From positions 25,141 through 89,140 of the IMG/VR virus record IMGVR_UViG_3300029999_000002: a DNA stretch of 64,000 nucleotides. One strand, given 5' to 3'. Origin of the DNA: a virus. A program made the translations under genes and the position numbers. Below are positions 40,946 through 49,518 of the stretch, piece by piece (the first letter of the stretch is position 1; each line of letters starts with the position of its first letter). The notes below the pieces were generated by a model, which saw only the letters and a list, made by a program, of their open reading frames with translations, had not been told where the DNA came from and searched no databases.

Positions 40946-42059
40946 GCAGTGCCCTCTTGATGTACTCAGGAGTCTTCCCCATTGCGACCAGGGTTGCCTT
41001 CTCTGTGATCTTCCTGAGTTCTTTGTTGTCCCTCAGAGCATCACGCAGATTGTCCTTGCCTGTTACCACTTCTGAAGTAGAGGGCAGACTGTACTTGCTG
41101 CCTTCCTGAATCCAGACCCCGTTACCGAGAGCAAGGTCAACCAGGCTCCGCGCTGAATCAAACCCCGGCTTCTGCCCAGGCATGTCATACATCAGGTTGA
41201 AGTCCATCTCCAGCTTGGGACGATACGTTTTATTCTTAGGTGTCTTGATCTTGGTCACAGCACCGACAACCTCACCCCGTTCCTTGTGGTTCTGGATGCG
41301 GTCCACACTGAGTCTGACTGAACTGAAGAACTTCAGAGCTTTGCCACCAGGCGTGTCACTCTTGGCTCCGAAGCCAGTGTTCATAGTGGCACGCAATTGA
41401 TTCACGAATACCACACAGGTTCCAGTCTTGCTGGTCAGTGCAGTCATCTTGCGAATAGCCTTGCCCATCATGGCAGCTTGCAGGCCCATGTGAGCATCGC
41501 TGACTTCACCTTCAAGCTCAGCACGAGGCACCAACGCTGCGACCGAATCAATAGCAACCAACTTGATGCCACCAGTTGTGATCATGTCGAGAGCAGCCTG
41601 TAGAGCTTGCTCACCGTAGTCAGGCTCTGCGATCAGCAGCCGGTCTGTATCCACACCCAGCTTGCTGGCATAGGTCAGGTCTAGCGCACATTCTGCGTCC
41701 ACGTATGCGATCTCATTGCTGGCACTCATCTTCTGAATGTTGCCAATCAGTTGCGCCAGGAGAGTTCCCTTGCCACCAGACTCAACACCAAACAGTTCCA
41801 CGATGCGCCCACGTGGGAACCCGCCTGAACCAATCAGGAAATGGTCCACACCAAAGATGCCAGTGGGTAGCACTGATCGCAGGACGTTAGCCTTGTCAAT
41901 TGGTCGTGTGAACAGGCAACCATCCTTGGCAATGCTCTTGATTGCAGCCTCAACCAACTTGGAAGTATCTTTCTCTTTGACAGGCGCCACATAATCAGGA
42001 TCTGCCTCAAGGGCAGCTAACTTGGCCTTCTCAGCAGCCCTCTGTTTATTCGTTGCCAT
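40938..42059 (-). CDS. recA: RecA-like recombinase with altered Walker A
   Basis: 373 aa. The RecA core is clear: YVDAECALD, LVAIDSVAALVPRAE (Walker B and the following loop), QLRATMNTGFG (L2-like) and KRALRG at the end. The Walker A motif reads GVESGGKGT (residues 91-99): the Thr after the P-loop Lys, which holds Mg in nearly all RecAs, is Gly. It catalyses strand exchange for repair and phage recombination. Lys is kept, so ATP binding may remain with changed hydrolysis. Confidence 0.9.
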   Translation of the reverse strand: MATNKQRAAEKAKLAALEADPDYVAPVKEKDTSKLVEAAIKSIAKDGCLFTRPIDKANVLRSVLPTGIFGVDHFLIGSGGFPRGRIVELFGVESGGKGTLLAQLIGNIQKMSASNEIAYVDAECALDLTYASKLGVDTDRLLIAEPDYGEQALQAALDMITTGGIKLVAIDSVAALVPRAELEGEVSDAHMGLQAAMMGKAIRKMTALTSKTGTCVVFVNQLRATMNTGFGAKSDTPGGKALKFFSSVRLSVDRIQNHKERGEVVGAVTKIKTPKNKTYRPKLEMDFNLMYDMPGQKPGFDSARSLVDLALGNGVWIQEGSKYSLPSTSEVVTGKDNLRDALRDNKELRKITEKATLVAMGKTPEYIKRALRG

Positions 42060-42259
42060 TACTTGTGACCTTTCAGATACTCAACAGCAGCCTTTCGCGC
42101 AGCGGCGTAATCAGCGGCCGTCTGTGCATCCTTGATCTGCTTGCACAGTGTGCAGACCTTGCTGCCATTGACTAACACCAACGGAGTAAAGTGAACAGGA
42201 CAGATGTTCTGTTTGCGCAGTGTGCGCTGAGCCTGCAACTTCCTAAGCCAAATCGGCAT
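42059..42259 (-). CDS. Small zinc-finger protein
   Basis: 66 aa from ATG 42259 (the frame is open further, but as a shadow of the upstream gene). CPVH and CTLC, 16 residues apart, are a likely zinc site. Ends in a basic helix. It overlaps the neighbours on both sides; the next ATG (recA) shares its stop region. Confidence 0.6.
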   Translation of the reverse strand: MPIWLRKLQAQRTLRKQNICPVHFTPLVLVNGSKVCTLCKQIKDAQTAADYAAARKAAVEYLKGHK

Positions 42260-42785
42260 TCGCAACCTCTTCCTCAATGTCAGAACTTTGTGCCAATTTG
42301 CTGACAACACTGCCACCAAACTGCATCCCGTTGTAATCAACCGGAACCTCTTTGGTGGCAGCAAGCTCTGCCTCGTGCTCAGCAATAGCTTCCTTGTTCG
42401 CTTCAATGAACTGATCGAACCCAACCAGGTTCTTGTGATACTTCTTCCCGAGCTCATACCTGATCTCATCACCCTTACCAGCCCTGAGCACAGCAATGTT
42501 ATGGACAGTCATCTTCTGGTTGGCGATGAAGAAGTGGCCCCAGCAACCGACACAGTTCGTCCTGGGTAGTTCTCCTGTGTCCAGCATGTGACCGCAGCCG
42601 TCAGCCTGAGTCTTGCGTCGTGCTGATCGCAGGGTGACCTTGTGAGTCTCGCGCGAGTAGCTGCTCTTGTGCTCAACAGGAACAATCGACTTGTTAGCAG
42701 GGTTGGGTTCCCACTCTTTGTGAATGGCGCGAACCTCATCGATTGCAGCTTTGGCTTCAGCTTTGTTATCTACTTCTGGTCCCAA
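42243..42785 (-). CDS. Unknown Cys/His-containing early protein
   Basis: 180 aa, TTG start. The middle has CGH, then TNCVGCWGHFFIA, a possible metal site. A helical acidic C-terminal half follows (FIEANKEAIAEHEAELAATK). It lies upstream of the zinc-finger protein and recA. No family recognised. Confidence 0.5.
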   Translation of the reverse strand: MGPEVDNKAEAKAAIDEVRAIHKEWEPNPANKSIVPVEHKSSYSRETHKVTLRSARRKTQADGCGHMLDTGELPRTNCVGCWGHFFIANQKMTVHNIAVLRAGKGDEIRYELGKKYHKNLVGFDQFIEANKEAIAEHEAELAATKEVPVDYNGMQFGGSVVSKLAQSSDIEEEVANADLA

Positions 42786-42788
42786 TGG

Positions 42789-43280
42789 TTACCTGTCTTT
42801 CTGTGAAATGAACTCTGCAAGGCCAGGATTGCGCTGGAGCAATTCTGCCCACATGGCTGCAAATTGGTAGATGCCTTCGTGCTTGATTGCATCGGTAGAG
42901 TTGTAAATCAGGTTGTTCGGCTGGAAGTTCCAACCTGCGTCCGTGCAGACCAGAGCGTGGCTCAACTCGTGAACCAAGATCGTGCCATGGCTCTGTGGGT
43001 ACTTCTTGTTGAACACAACATAGATGTGCCTGGTGGAGCAGTCAGTGATGCCAACGTAGGCACCACCGTCATCAATGAAGTCGACCTGACTGATATTCCA
43101 TTGGGTTCCATTGACGTCAACATGGTCCGGTAGTGGGACCAAAGCTGCAACTGGAGTAGGAGATTTCAGCTTTGCAAACGCGAAGCCAGTGTTGACGATC
43201 CCGATTGCCAATAAGAAAGCAAGGATTGTTGCGATGAGCGCGCTGCTCACTGGGTGCTTGAGTAGATGTCTATTGATCAT
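42789..43280 (-). CDS. Membrane-anchored HExxH metallopeptidase
   Basis: 163 aa. One membrane helix near residues 13-35 is followed by an outer domain with VHELSHALVC (about 102-111), the HExxH zinc motif, and a later Glu/His-rich stretch (KHEGIYQFAA) that could give a further ligand. The motif and size suggest a zincin acting in the periplasm. Its target is unknown. Confidence 0.65.
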   Translation of the reverse strand: MINRHLLKHPVSSALIATILAFLLAIGIVNTGFAFAKLKSPTPVAALVPLPDHVDVNGTQWNISQVDFIDDGGAYVGITDCSTRHIYVVFNKKYPQSHGTILVHELSHALVCTDAGWNFQPNNLIYNSTDAIKHEGIYQFAAMWAELLQRNPGLAEFISQKDR

Positions 43281-43590
43281 GGGTGAGTTCCTCTTCCAAT
43301 TTCTGAATGAATGCGTGCAGTTGCCCTATCGATTCTTTGAACGATTTGATTAGGCCCTTCAGAGCTTCCTGCTTGCTTGGAAAGAAAAGAATCCCAATTG
43401 GAAGTGGTGCATAGTTTTCAGGGTTGAGGACCACCCTGTTATCAAGCCTGATCCAGCCCTGCACCGCAGTCATCTGGTAGGTCTCAGGGTCGACCACAAC
43501 TCCATCAACAAGCTCAAGGGAGCCGGATGATTTGAACTGCTGGGCTTTATAGGGAGCAGTGTCGGTTGGGAATGCGATGAGGGTTGCCAT
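43270..43590 (-). CDS. Unknown early protein
   Basis: 106 aa. Beta-type N-terminal half (VVVDPETYQMTAVQGWIRLD) and helical C-terminus. It overlaps the metallopeptidase gene by eleven bases. No family recognised. Confidence 0.5.
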   Translation of the reverse strand: MATLIAFPTDTAPYKAQQFKSSGSLELVDGVVVDPETYQMTAVQGWIRLDNRVVLNPENYAPLPIGILFFPSKQEALKGLIKSFKESIGQLHAFIQKLEEELTHDQ

Positions 43591-44357
43591 CAGCTGATCC
43601 CAAACCGTTTGGTCTTGCGGCCCTTCCAGTTCACACCCATCTGAGCCGACTCTGATTCCAGGTGGTAGACAACGATCTCAGGGAGCAGTGCGCGCTTCCT
43701 GCGAGGCCAAGCTAGGGGAAAGTGTGAATCTTCCCTGCCCGCATCGCTGTGACCCTCTGGATACTTGAAGACTCCACTGTCTGCGTGCCATAGCTGGAAG
43801 TAGCCGATGGGAACATATCCGCCTTGGTGCGGGAATGCCACCCTGGTCCCAAGCTGTTGCCCATGGTGCGTAATATGAATGAAGAACCCGCCACCAGCTG
43901 TACACGGCTCTGGAGATCCAATGAACTTCTGCCACTCCTCGAACGACTTGAACTCAGCACGGTCTGCACCATAGATCATGGATGGGTCCAGGTCGGCTGC
44001 CTCAATGACCTTGCGGAAGTTAGGAGGTAGGACTATGTCGGCATCCAGGTGCAGAATCCAGGCGTCCCTGTCCAGCCGGCTGAGTCCCTGGTTGATCCCA
44101 GCGCCCTTCTTGAATTGCCCATCCCACTGAGCGTTGAAGGCATCAGTGAGCCAAACCTGAACCCCGTAGAAGTCACATACCTTCTGGGTCTCCTTGTCAG
44201 CGGGTGACGTGGCAACCACCAGCTTGTCGAAGTGGCGCATGTTGAGGGGGAGTGTGTGAGCAAGGAAGTCTCCATAGCCAACACAGGTGATGACACATTC
44301 GATCTTGATTCTGGGACTGCATACGGGTTGTGAGGGTGGTGGTGTGACTTGGCTCAT
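43590..44357 (-). CDS. GT-A type glycosyltransferase
   Basis: 255 aa. CVITCVGYGDFLAHTLP opens the Rossmann-like donor fold, and ILHLDADIVLP carries the D-x-D metal motif. NQGLSRLDRDAW and the C-terminal HLES fit family 2-like enzymes. Soluble, no membrane helix. It could modify phage DNA, a phage protein or a host surface precursor. It lies among DNA-metabolism genes rather than with the surface genes. Confidence 0.75.
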   Translation of the reverse strand: MSQVTPPPSQPVCSPRIKIECVITCVGYGDFLAHTLPLNMRHFDKLVVATSPADKETQKVCDFYGVQVWLTDAFNAQWDGQFKKGAGINQGLSRLDRDAWILHLDADIVLPPNFRKVIEAADLDPSMIYGADRAEFKSFEEWQKFIGSPEPCTAGGGFFIHITHHGQQLGTRVAFPHQGGYVPIGYFQLWHADSGVFKYPEGHSDAGREDSHFPLAWPRRKRALLPEIVVYHLESESAQMGVNWKGRKTKRFGIS

Positions 44358-44372
44358 TTGTTCCTTGTTCTT

Positions 44373-44870
44373 CTAGTCAAGATGTGACCATGGGCGTTTA
44401 GGTTTGCGAGGAGATCGAACATCCACTGAACCCATATAGACCTTGGTTGGGCTGATCCCAACCTGAATGAAATAGGCGCCCAACACTTCCCTCATTCGGG
44501 AATCAATGGACCTGACTGCAGCCTGCTGGTGCTCGGGAAACGACGCCACATGGTTCTCAAGGCAGTCATCAAGTTCTTCGTAGGCTTCAGGAAGCTGAAC
44601 CACTACGTCACAGGTTTTGTAGTACAGGGTGAAATAGGAGAAGTCTCCAGGTTTGAGTGCTTTGCGCGCAGCTAATTCAATGTCGCATATCAGATCCGAG
44701 GGAGAGGGCTGAACGTTCTGGGAGTTGCCCGTGTTCGTTGCCTTACCACTTTCTGCACCCTTGCTATACTCCATAGCCTTCAGGCCACCGGAAGAGATAG
44801 CAGTTTCTTGATAGATGAACATTGTTCTGGCAAACTCTTGAGCAGTAATCAGCTTCTGTTCTGCCGCCAT
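44373..44870 (-). CDS. Unknown protein, paralogue of its neighbour
   Basis: 165 aa. DLICDIELAARKAL and LGAYFIQVGISPTKVYMGS match segments of the 44871-45245 product in order. Helical. The two genes abut (one ends where the other begins). No family recognised; tandem duplication is inferred. Confidence 0.55.
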   Translation of the reverse strand: MAAEQKLITAQEFARTMFIYQETAISSGGLKAMEYSKGAESGKATNTGNSQNVQPSPSDLICDIELAARKALKPGDFSYFTLYYKTCDVVVQLPEAYEELDDCLENHVASFPEHQQAAVRSIDSRMREVLGAYFIQVGISPTKVYMGSVDVRSPRKPKRPWSHLD

Positions 44871-45245
44871 CTACTTGGACCCAGATGCGTATCGACTGAG
44901 CGGGTAGATCCCAGCCTGAATAAAATGTCTACCCAACTTGGTGCGAACACTGGAATCAAGTTCAGCGTAGTGCTTGGGCACAGTTTCCAAGTCGGACCCA
45001 TTTTCGCTCACAGCAATGAAACCAGTCTTGATGAACCTTCGGAAATACTCGGCTTCCATTGGGTCCAGGCACTTGCCCACTGATAGCTCTACGTCCGCGA
45101 TGAAATCAGAGATGCAAACATGGCTGCCTTCGGTGATCGGATCAAGTCCTCCGTTGTATTTCTTCTCTTGGTAGTAGGAGACAGTGCTTCCAAATGAAAG
45201 GGAAAATGATTCGTGCTGTGATCCAGACACGTTCGTACTTAACAA
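44871..45245 (-). CDS. Unknown protein, paralogue of its neighbour
   Basis: 124 aa, TTG start. DFIADVELSVGKCL and LGRHFIQAGIYPLSRYASGS align with the following gene's product. It is shorter by about 40 residues at the N-terminus. No function recognised. Confidence 0.55.
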   Translation of the reverse strand: MLSTNVSGSQHESFSLSFGSTVSYYQEKKYNGGLDPITEGSHVCISDFIADVELSVGKCLDPMEAEYFRRFIKTGFIAVSENGSDLETVPKHYAELDSSVRTKLGRHFIQAGIYPLSRYASGSK

Positions 45246-45253
45246 TTCATAGC

Positions 45254-45694
45254 CTATAAGTCTTTCTTCGGGTTGGTATGCAGGGTTGGTTTGCCCTGTA
45301 TAGCAGTTCTGGGTTGTGGAGTCTTGGTTTTGTTGGGACCATACCGGCGATTCTTTGCCATCTTGTTGATTCGCCCTACGAGGCCATACACGGGCTCCCC
45401 AAGAGCTCTGGTAACAGTTGGGTTCTCAAGGTAGTCAGCTGCCCTACGGAGCAGAACAGGGTCGTCCCTGAATAGTTCCAGGCCCTTGTTCAGCTTCCAG
45501 TCCACCAAGCCGCGTAGTAATCCATAGGTGTGGTCGTGATCCATTACCAATAGGGCAGAAGGCTGGCCGGTAATTGCACAGTTGCCACCCTGAAACAGGA
45601 GAACCTTCTCATACTCTTCGGAGCATATATTGAAGCAGGTTCGGAGTCTTCGCTCTCGTGCTGCTTCTGCTTTCTCAGCCTTAGTCTTCGGCAA
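45254..45694 (-). CDS. Recombination endonuclease VII-like HNH nuclease
   Basis: 146 aa from TTG 45694, where MPKTKAEKAEAARERR resembles the usual start of the family; the frame runs further as a shadow of the upstream gene. GGNCAITGQP, MDHDHTYGLLRGL and ELFRDDPVLLRRAADYL match the His-Me finger core of endonuclease VII, which cuts branched DNA before packaging. The usual second zinc Cys pair is altered (CAITG, WKLNKGL). Confidence 0.75.
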   Translation of the reverse strand: MPKTKAEKAEAARERRLRTCFNICSEEYEKVLLFQGGNCAITGQPSALLVMDHDHTYGLLRGLVDWKLNKGLELFRDDPVLLRRAADYLENPTVTRALGEPVYGLVGRINKMAKNRRYGPNKTKTPQPRTAIQGKPTLHTNPKKDL

Positions 45695-45911
45695 GGAACA
45701 GTTTCTTTTCAGGAAGGTCGAATCCAGAGTTGTATTCCACACCCTCGTGGAATGTAACTCCACCATTTGGGACAATTGTGAGCAGACTGAAGATAAACTC
45801 ATCATCACCCTCTCGTTGTGCTGTGACTGTCACTCCATCACTATCATGTCGAAGTGCGATCAGTACAATTTCTTCCGTGGTAGAAGGAGCTTCAATTATC
45901 AACTGGGGCAT
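45681..45911 (-). CDS. Small early protein, first gene of the P2 unit
   Basis: 76 aa. Beta-rich (TEEIVLIALRHDSDGVTVTA). Promoter P2 predicts an mRNA start near 45932, giving a leader of about 20 bases with GAGAGGA before the ATG. No family recognised. Confidence 0.6.
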   Translation of the reverse strand: MPQLIIEAPSTTEEIVLIALRHDSDGVTVTAQREGDDEFIFSLLTIVPNGGVTFHEGVEYNSGFDLPEKKLFLAED

Positions 45912-45938
45912 TCAGTGTTCCTCTCGATGTCTGTATTC

Positions 45939-45984
45939 AATGTAACGCTATTAGATTTGGATGTCAATGTTTTTTATGCTGCAT
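45939..45984 (-). promoter_or_regulatory. Phage promoter P2
   Basis: Read on the - strand: ATGCAG (45984-45979), 11 bases, TTGACA (45967-45962), 17 bases, TACATT (45944-45939). The box and -35 lie in the last codons of the upstream gene, so its end MQHKKH is also promoter sequence. It drives the 45911-35758 unit. Confidence 0.8.
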
Positions 45985-46323
45985 CTTGCCAGCCTTCAGG
46001 AACTTGTGGATTCGGCCCACAAGAAAGTCCAGATGATAGGCGAATGTCTCGTTGTCATTACGAACACCGAGGCCTGCGAACAATACACGGATTGCATGGC
46101 TGGCCTCATGAGCAACAGTGGCTTCGTCCGGGTTCTGGCCGAACACGATCCAACCAAACGGAGTGTTGGGTTTCCTGTCTGCATCCGCATGAACGAAGCA
46201 AGCCACGCAGTCGATGTCAGGTATTCCTAGACCCCGAATGGAGCGTGTGACATCCTTGGACTGAATGACACGGAGCCTGCGCTCATTTAGAGCATGGAAG
46301 ATGATGTCAGTGCGCCGGTTCAT
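45964..46323 (-). CDS. HExxH phage protein (zincin-like)
   Basis: 119 aa. VAHEASHAIRVLF (about 74-86) is an HExxH motif, followed after ~15 residues by ETFAYHLDFLVGRI, where the Glu could be the third ligand, a pattern seen in small phage zincin-like proteins. No membrane helix. The role is unknown. It is the last gene of the P5 unit and its 3' end contains promoter P2. Confidence 0.6.
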   Translation of the reverse strand: MNRRTDIIFHALNERRLRVIQSKDVTRSIRGLGIPDIDCVACFVHADADRKPNTPFGWIVFGQNPDEATVAHEASHAIRVLFAGLGVRNDNETFAYHLDFLVGRIHKFLKAGKMQHKKH

Positions 46324-47080
46324 ACTTGGTTCTCCAGACTCATTGTGATACTCGTCAGAACCCTCTGAGCCTGCTCTTTGAGCATCTGAAGGCTGCTACG
46401 GTAGTGCTCTAGGTCTCTTTCACTCTTCTGCCACTCTTTGAAGGCCAATCCTTGCCTACTGGCTTGCTCCAGGCTCGTGTACTGATTCAGGTTGATACCA
46501 CTAGACCCCTGAAACGCTTCTAGGACCTTCTGGAGCTTCTCAAGAGCCTCCCCCCACTGCGCCCAACCTGTTTCTTCCCTGCTTCCACTCCCAGCGCATA
46601 CTGTGCACTCTCAGCCTTACTGCGCTCAACTGAGTCCACCTTCTGGGCAGCGTAGATGAGAGCAGACAGGAAGACCATGTTGGGTACCTGTGGCTCCAGG
46701 GCTGGAGGCTTTACAATCCACTTGATCTTGGTCTGGGCTCCCTTCCTGCTCTGGTGAGGAACACCCAGACCCCAGGTTGGAGGCAGTTCGCCGTCATGCA
46801 CAATGGAGGCGTCAGGCACGATCAGGGACCAGTGATGGCAGAATCTGAGAATGGACTCAGCCTTGGCCGCATTCTTGAGCTCCCTGAGCCAGTCGGATCG
46901 AGACACCTTCATCTCGAACCCATGGATCAGCCGGCCGCAGGATCGGTACATCCCGATAGCCAGGGCATCAGCACTGCGAACAGAGTCGAATCCAGTTGCA
47001 TCCCTGACTTCCTGGAGGTAAACATAATTGGGTGCAGGATAGGAAGCTTTGACTGCTTCGTGGAGATCCGCGCAGATCAA
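46320..47080 (-). CDS. MmcB-like nuclease with frameshifted C-terminal extension
   Basis: The straight frame (46520-47080, 186 aa) has VRSADALAIGMYRSCGRLIH, then GFEMKVSRSDWLREL, a PD-(D/E)xK-like core of the MmcB type, and GELPPTWGL. After a six-G run (46555-46550) it becomes Arg/Ser nonsense. The -1 frame from that point gives ~75 helical residues (EALEKLQKVLEAFQGSS onward) with no start codon of its own, ending in a stop that overlaps the next ATG. A 253-aa product by slippage, or a 1-base sequence error, is likely. Confidence 0.65.
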
Positions 47081-47445
47081 GAGTAGACCCCGCCACCAAA
47101 CCTGAGAACAGGAGGACGGAAAATGTAGCTGTTCTGCACCTCCGGTACCTCGTCCGAGAACACGATACCCGACATTCCATCAGGTCTGTTCTTCAACTGG
47201 ACCCAGGTCAGGAACCGTGGTTCGATCAGTTGTGGGTACCGTTCCTTCCACCTGCGCCTAGAGATGTTGCTGAGATCCATTGTCTTGGAAACAAGAATGG
47301 CATCAGTATGGTGCAGGGCGATGTAGGCCAACAGGGTCTCAGTCTTGCCGGTGAACCGGTTGTCCCAAACCACCTTGCCTTCTTTGAGTCCTTTGGCAAC
47401 ATGTGGGTTGATTGCGAGTCCAGCTGGGTTCCAGAGTGTGCTCAC
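47077..47445 (-). CDS. Unknown protein with a partial P-loop-like motif
   Basis: 122 aa. NRFTGKTETLLAYIAL resembles a short Walker A and GIVFSDE a Walker B, but the protein is very small for an ATPase. It overlaps both neighbours by four bases. It might be a reduced terminase or packaging-related ATPase relative; I am not sure. Confidence 0.45.
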   Translation of the reverse strand: MSTLWNPAGLAINPHVAKGLKEGKVVWDNRFTGKTETLLAYIALHHTDAILVSKTMDLSNISRRRWKERYPQLIEPRFLTWVQLKNRPDGMSGIVFSDEVPEVQNSYIFRPPVLRFGGGVYS

Positions 47446-48533
47446 ATGTCCTCCGGTAGCCGAATGGCATGGCCGCTTGCATGATGGGGCAGGCCGCTTT
47501 CGTTGCGCCCGATGAACCTAACTGTTAGCTTTTCACCGTAGTGACTGACTGCCTCGTTGAAGAGCTTCCTGCGTTCAGGATGGGTACCGCGCGGCCGAGT
47601 CTCGAAGGTCAAGTCGTTGATGTCATTCTTGCAGATCCAGATGACCAAGCCTGTTTCGTTGCCTCTTCCCTCTGTGTGACCGACGATGGTGAACTCTGCA
47701 TCTTCAAACTCTTTGACCTTGAGCAGGACTGGCGACCGATGACCCCATTCGTATGGAGCATCCAACACGCGCGCGATCAGACCTTCGTATCCCTGCTCCA
47801 CATAGATGTCATGTCTCTGCATCATCTGCTCTTTGGTAGTCACAGTACCCATCGGCACCAGCTTCAACTTGTTAGGAGTAATGCTATTGAAGAAGTTGAT
47901 GAGGGCGGTCTGACGAATGATGTTTGGTGCATCATCTAGTCCGGGAACTTCTGGCATATCGTAGCAATGGTATTCGAGAAGCTCAGTTCCCTCCTGCTTC
48001 TTCTTGGTGCGAGAACTGATCCACTGCAGACTCTTGCCATGCAGATAGATTTCGCCATCGAGTACCATGTCCTTGGGCAACACTGCTTCCAGTTCTGCGT
48101 TCAGATGGGTAGTAGCTGTCCACGGCTTGCCTTGGCGCGACTGAAGTACAACCCTGTCACCATCCCAGAACGCGGTGGCCCTCACGCCGTCGAGCTTAAT
48201 TTGCTCACCAAGTGGGAACGGAGTCTTGTCTTTGAAGGACTGTGCCAGCATAGGAAGCTTGACATCTTCCTTGGCGCCTTCAGGAGTCAAGCTGTACTTA
48301 CGATCCAGCTTGAACTTGTGCATGGCAGCAGCCTCGATCACAGCCTGTTGCTGGCTGGTCGTAGCATTGCTCCTACCCACGTTCTTAGGCTGTGCCTCTT
48401 TGGTGCTGATGATCTTCTGGCCGTCAACCTGCCCGTGCTCAGAGTAGATCAGGTTGCCGTCAGTCCAGACTCTCCAGCTATGGATGGCTCCGGTTCTCGC
48501 TCGATGAAATAAGACTGGTAGTTCGTTACTCAT
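47442..48533 (-). CDS. ATP-dependent DNA ligase with WGR-like N-terminus
   Basis: 363 aa. KLDGVR is the adenylation motif I; DGEIY, GYEGLIAR and LLKVKEF are motifs III, IV and V; an OB-fold C-terminal part follows (VRFIGRNESGLPHHA). Residues ~15-75 (SWRVWTDGNLIYSEHGQVDG) resemble a WGR domain. It seals nicks during replication and recombination. Confidence 0.88.
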   Translation of the reverse strand: MSNELPVLFHRARTGAIHSWRVWTDGNLIYSEHGQVDGQKIISTKEAQPKNVGRSNATTSQQQAVIEAAAMHKFKLDRKYSLTPEGAKEDVKLPMLAQSFKDKTPFPLGEQIKLDGVRATAFWDGDRVVLQSRQGKPWTATTHLNAELEAVLPKDMVLDGEIYLHGKSLQWISSRTKKKQEGTELLEYHCYDMPEVPGLDDAPNIIRQTALINFFNSITPNKLKLVPMGTVTTKEQMMQRHDIYVEQGYEGLIARVLDAPYEWGHRSPVLLKVKEFEDAEFTIVGHTEGRGNETGLVIWICKNDINDLTFETRPRGTHPERRKLFNEAVSHYGEKLTVRFIGRNESGLPHHASGHAIRLPEDM

Positions 48534-48909
48534 TCTTCACACTCAGATCATTGACGACAAACTTTCTCATATGACCTTCGGTATCACACGTTGTTGCATC
48601 AGAGAGTCGCTGTGCTTCCCAGTGAGTGTTGTCTGTGAACCGCACCGTCTTTATCTCTGCCAACTTTCCCGTGTTCGGGTTGTACATGACAAACTTTGCA
48701 TTAGCGAACGCGTCAAAGCTGGAGAACAGCGTGACCTCAGCAGTCGTGGCCCTATCTACACCCATGTTGATTTGCACTGCTTTCACACCGGGGATGTTTC
48801 GGCCGTCTTCATCAGTGATTGAAGCACCCTTACCCGTGGTCAGTTCGTACGGTGTTACAGTCTTGATGTGGATGACGCGGTTCGTTCTCAACTTCTCTTG
48901 GTTACTCAT
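48526..48909 (-). CDS. Unknown early protein
   Basis: 127 aa. Beta-rich (GVKAVQINMGVDRATTAEVT). It overlaps the ligase start and the upstream gene. No family recognised. Confidence 0.5.
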   Translation of the reverse strand: MSNQEKLRTNRVIHIKTVTPYELTTGKGASITDEDGRNIPGVKAVQINMGVDRATTAEVTLFSSFDAFANAKFVMYNPNTGKLAEIKTVRFTDNTHWEAQRLSDATTCDTEGHMRKFVVNDLSVKNE

Positions 48910-49129
48910 GGTTTCCTTCCGGATCTATGTAAGGGATTGCAGCACAAGGACCATCATGTCCCAGAGCCCGAGTGCAGTACCAACCAGCTGGGGCTTTGCT
49001 CTGGGCACAAGTGGGAACAGGATGCTTGGCCTGGTACTCACGGTCAGTCAGGAAGATCCTGTCCCAGGCTCGGTCTGTGATTCGTGGGCTGCCAACAGGC
49101 ACGGTGAACCTGGGCTCTGTGTATTTCAT
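48902..49129 (-). CDS. Small Cys-containing phage protein
   Basis: 75 aa. The stretch PTCAQSKAPAGWYCTRALGH followed by DGPC is a three-Cys motif seen in many small phage proteins of unknown role, probably a metal site. It overlaps both neighbours. Confidence 0.55.
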   Translation of the reverse strand: MKYTEPRFTVPVGSPRITDRAWDRIFLTDREYQAKHPVPTCAQSKAPAGWYCTRALGHDGPCAAIPYIDPEGNHE

Positions 49130-49518
49130 CAGTACGCTTTCCCTCCTGGTTTCACCCTGTTCTCAAGTTTGTGATCACTACGAACCGCATTGTATGCACG
49201 CTTCTCTTCAACCGCGCCTCCGATGTCATAGCCTTTCCAACCGCAGTAATCAAAAATTCTAATCACAGCGTCAGCCATTTCGACCTCTTCCATCTTGCGA
49301 TGAGGCAGCTTGTCGTCCATCAAGTTCTTGCGGTTGCCTTCCATAGCTTCAGCAATCTCTGAGACCATAAGCATGAATCGCTCACCATCATTCATTACCT
49401 TGGGCAGACCAGTGGTGTGATCCGTGTACCATCCTGCCTTCAGGTTGTCAGCGTGAATCTCATTGGAGAGTCGAGTGAGTGCCTCTGCGTGGAGGTCGCT
49501 ATAAGTGGCTTCCTGCAT
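49129..49518 (-). CDS. MazG-like nucleotide pyrophosphohydrolase
   Basis: 129 aa. MVSEIAEAMEGNRK supplies the E-x-x-E part and MEEVEMADAVIRIFDYC the E-x-x-D part of the MazG four-helix metal site. It hydrolyses NTPs or dNTPs, or lowers alarmone signalling in infected cells. It shares its start region with an overlapping unknown gene. Confidence 0.8.
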   Translation of the reverse strand: MQEATYSDLHAEALTRLSNEIHADNLKAGWYTDHTTGLPKVMNDGERFMLMVSEIAEAMEGNRKNLMDDKLPHRKMEEVEMADAVIRIFDYCGWKGYDIGGAVEEKRAYNAVRSDHKLENRVKPGGKAY

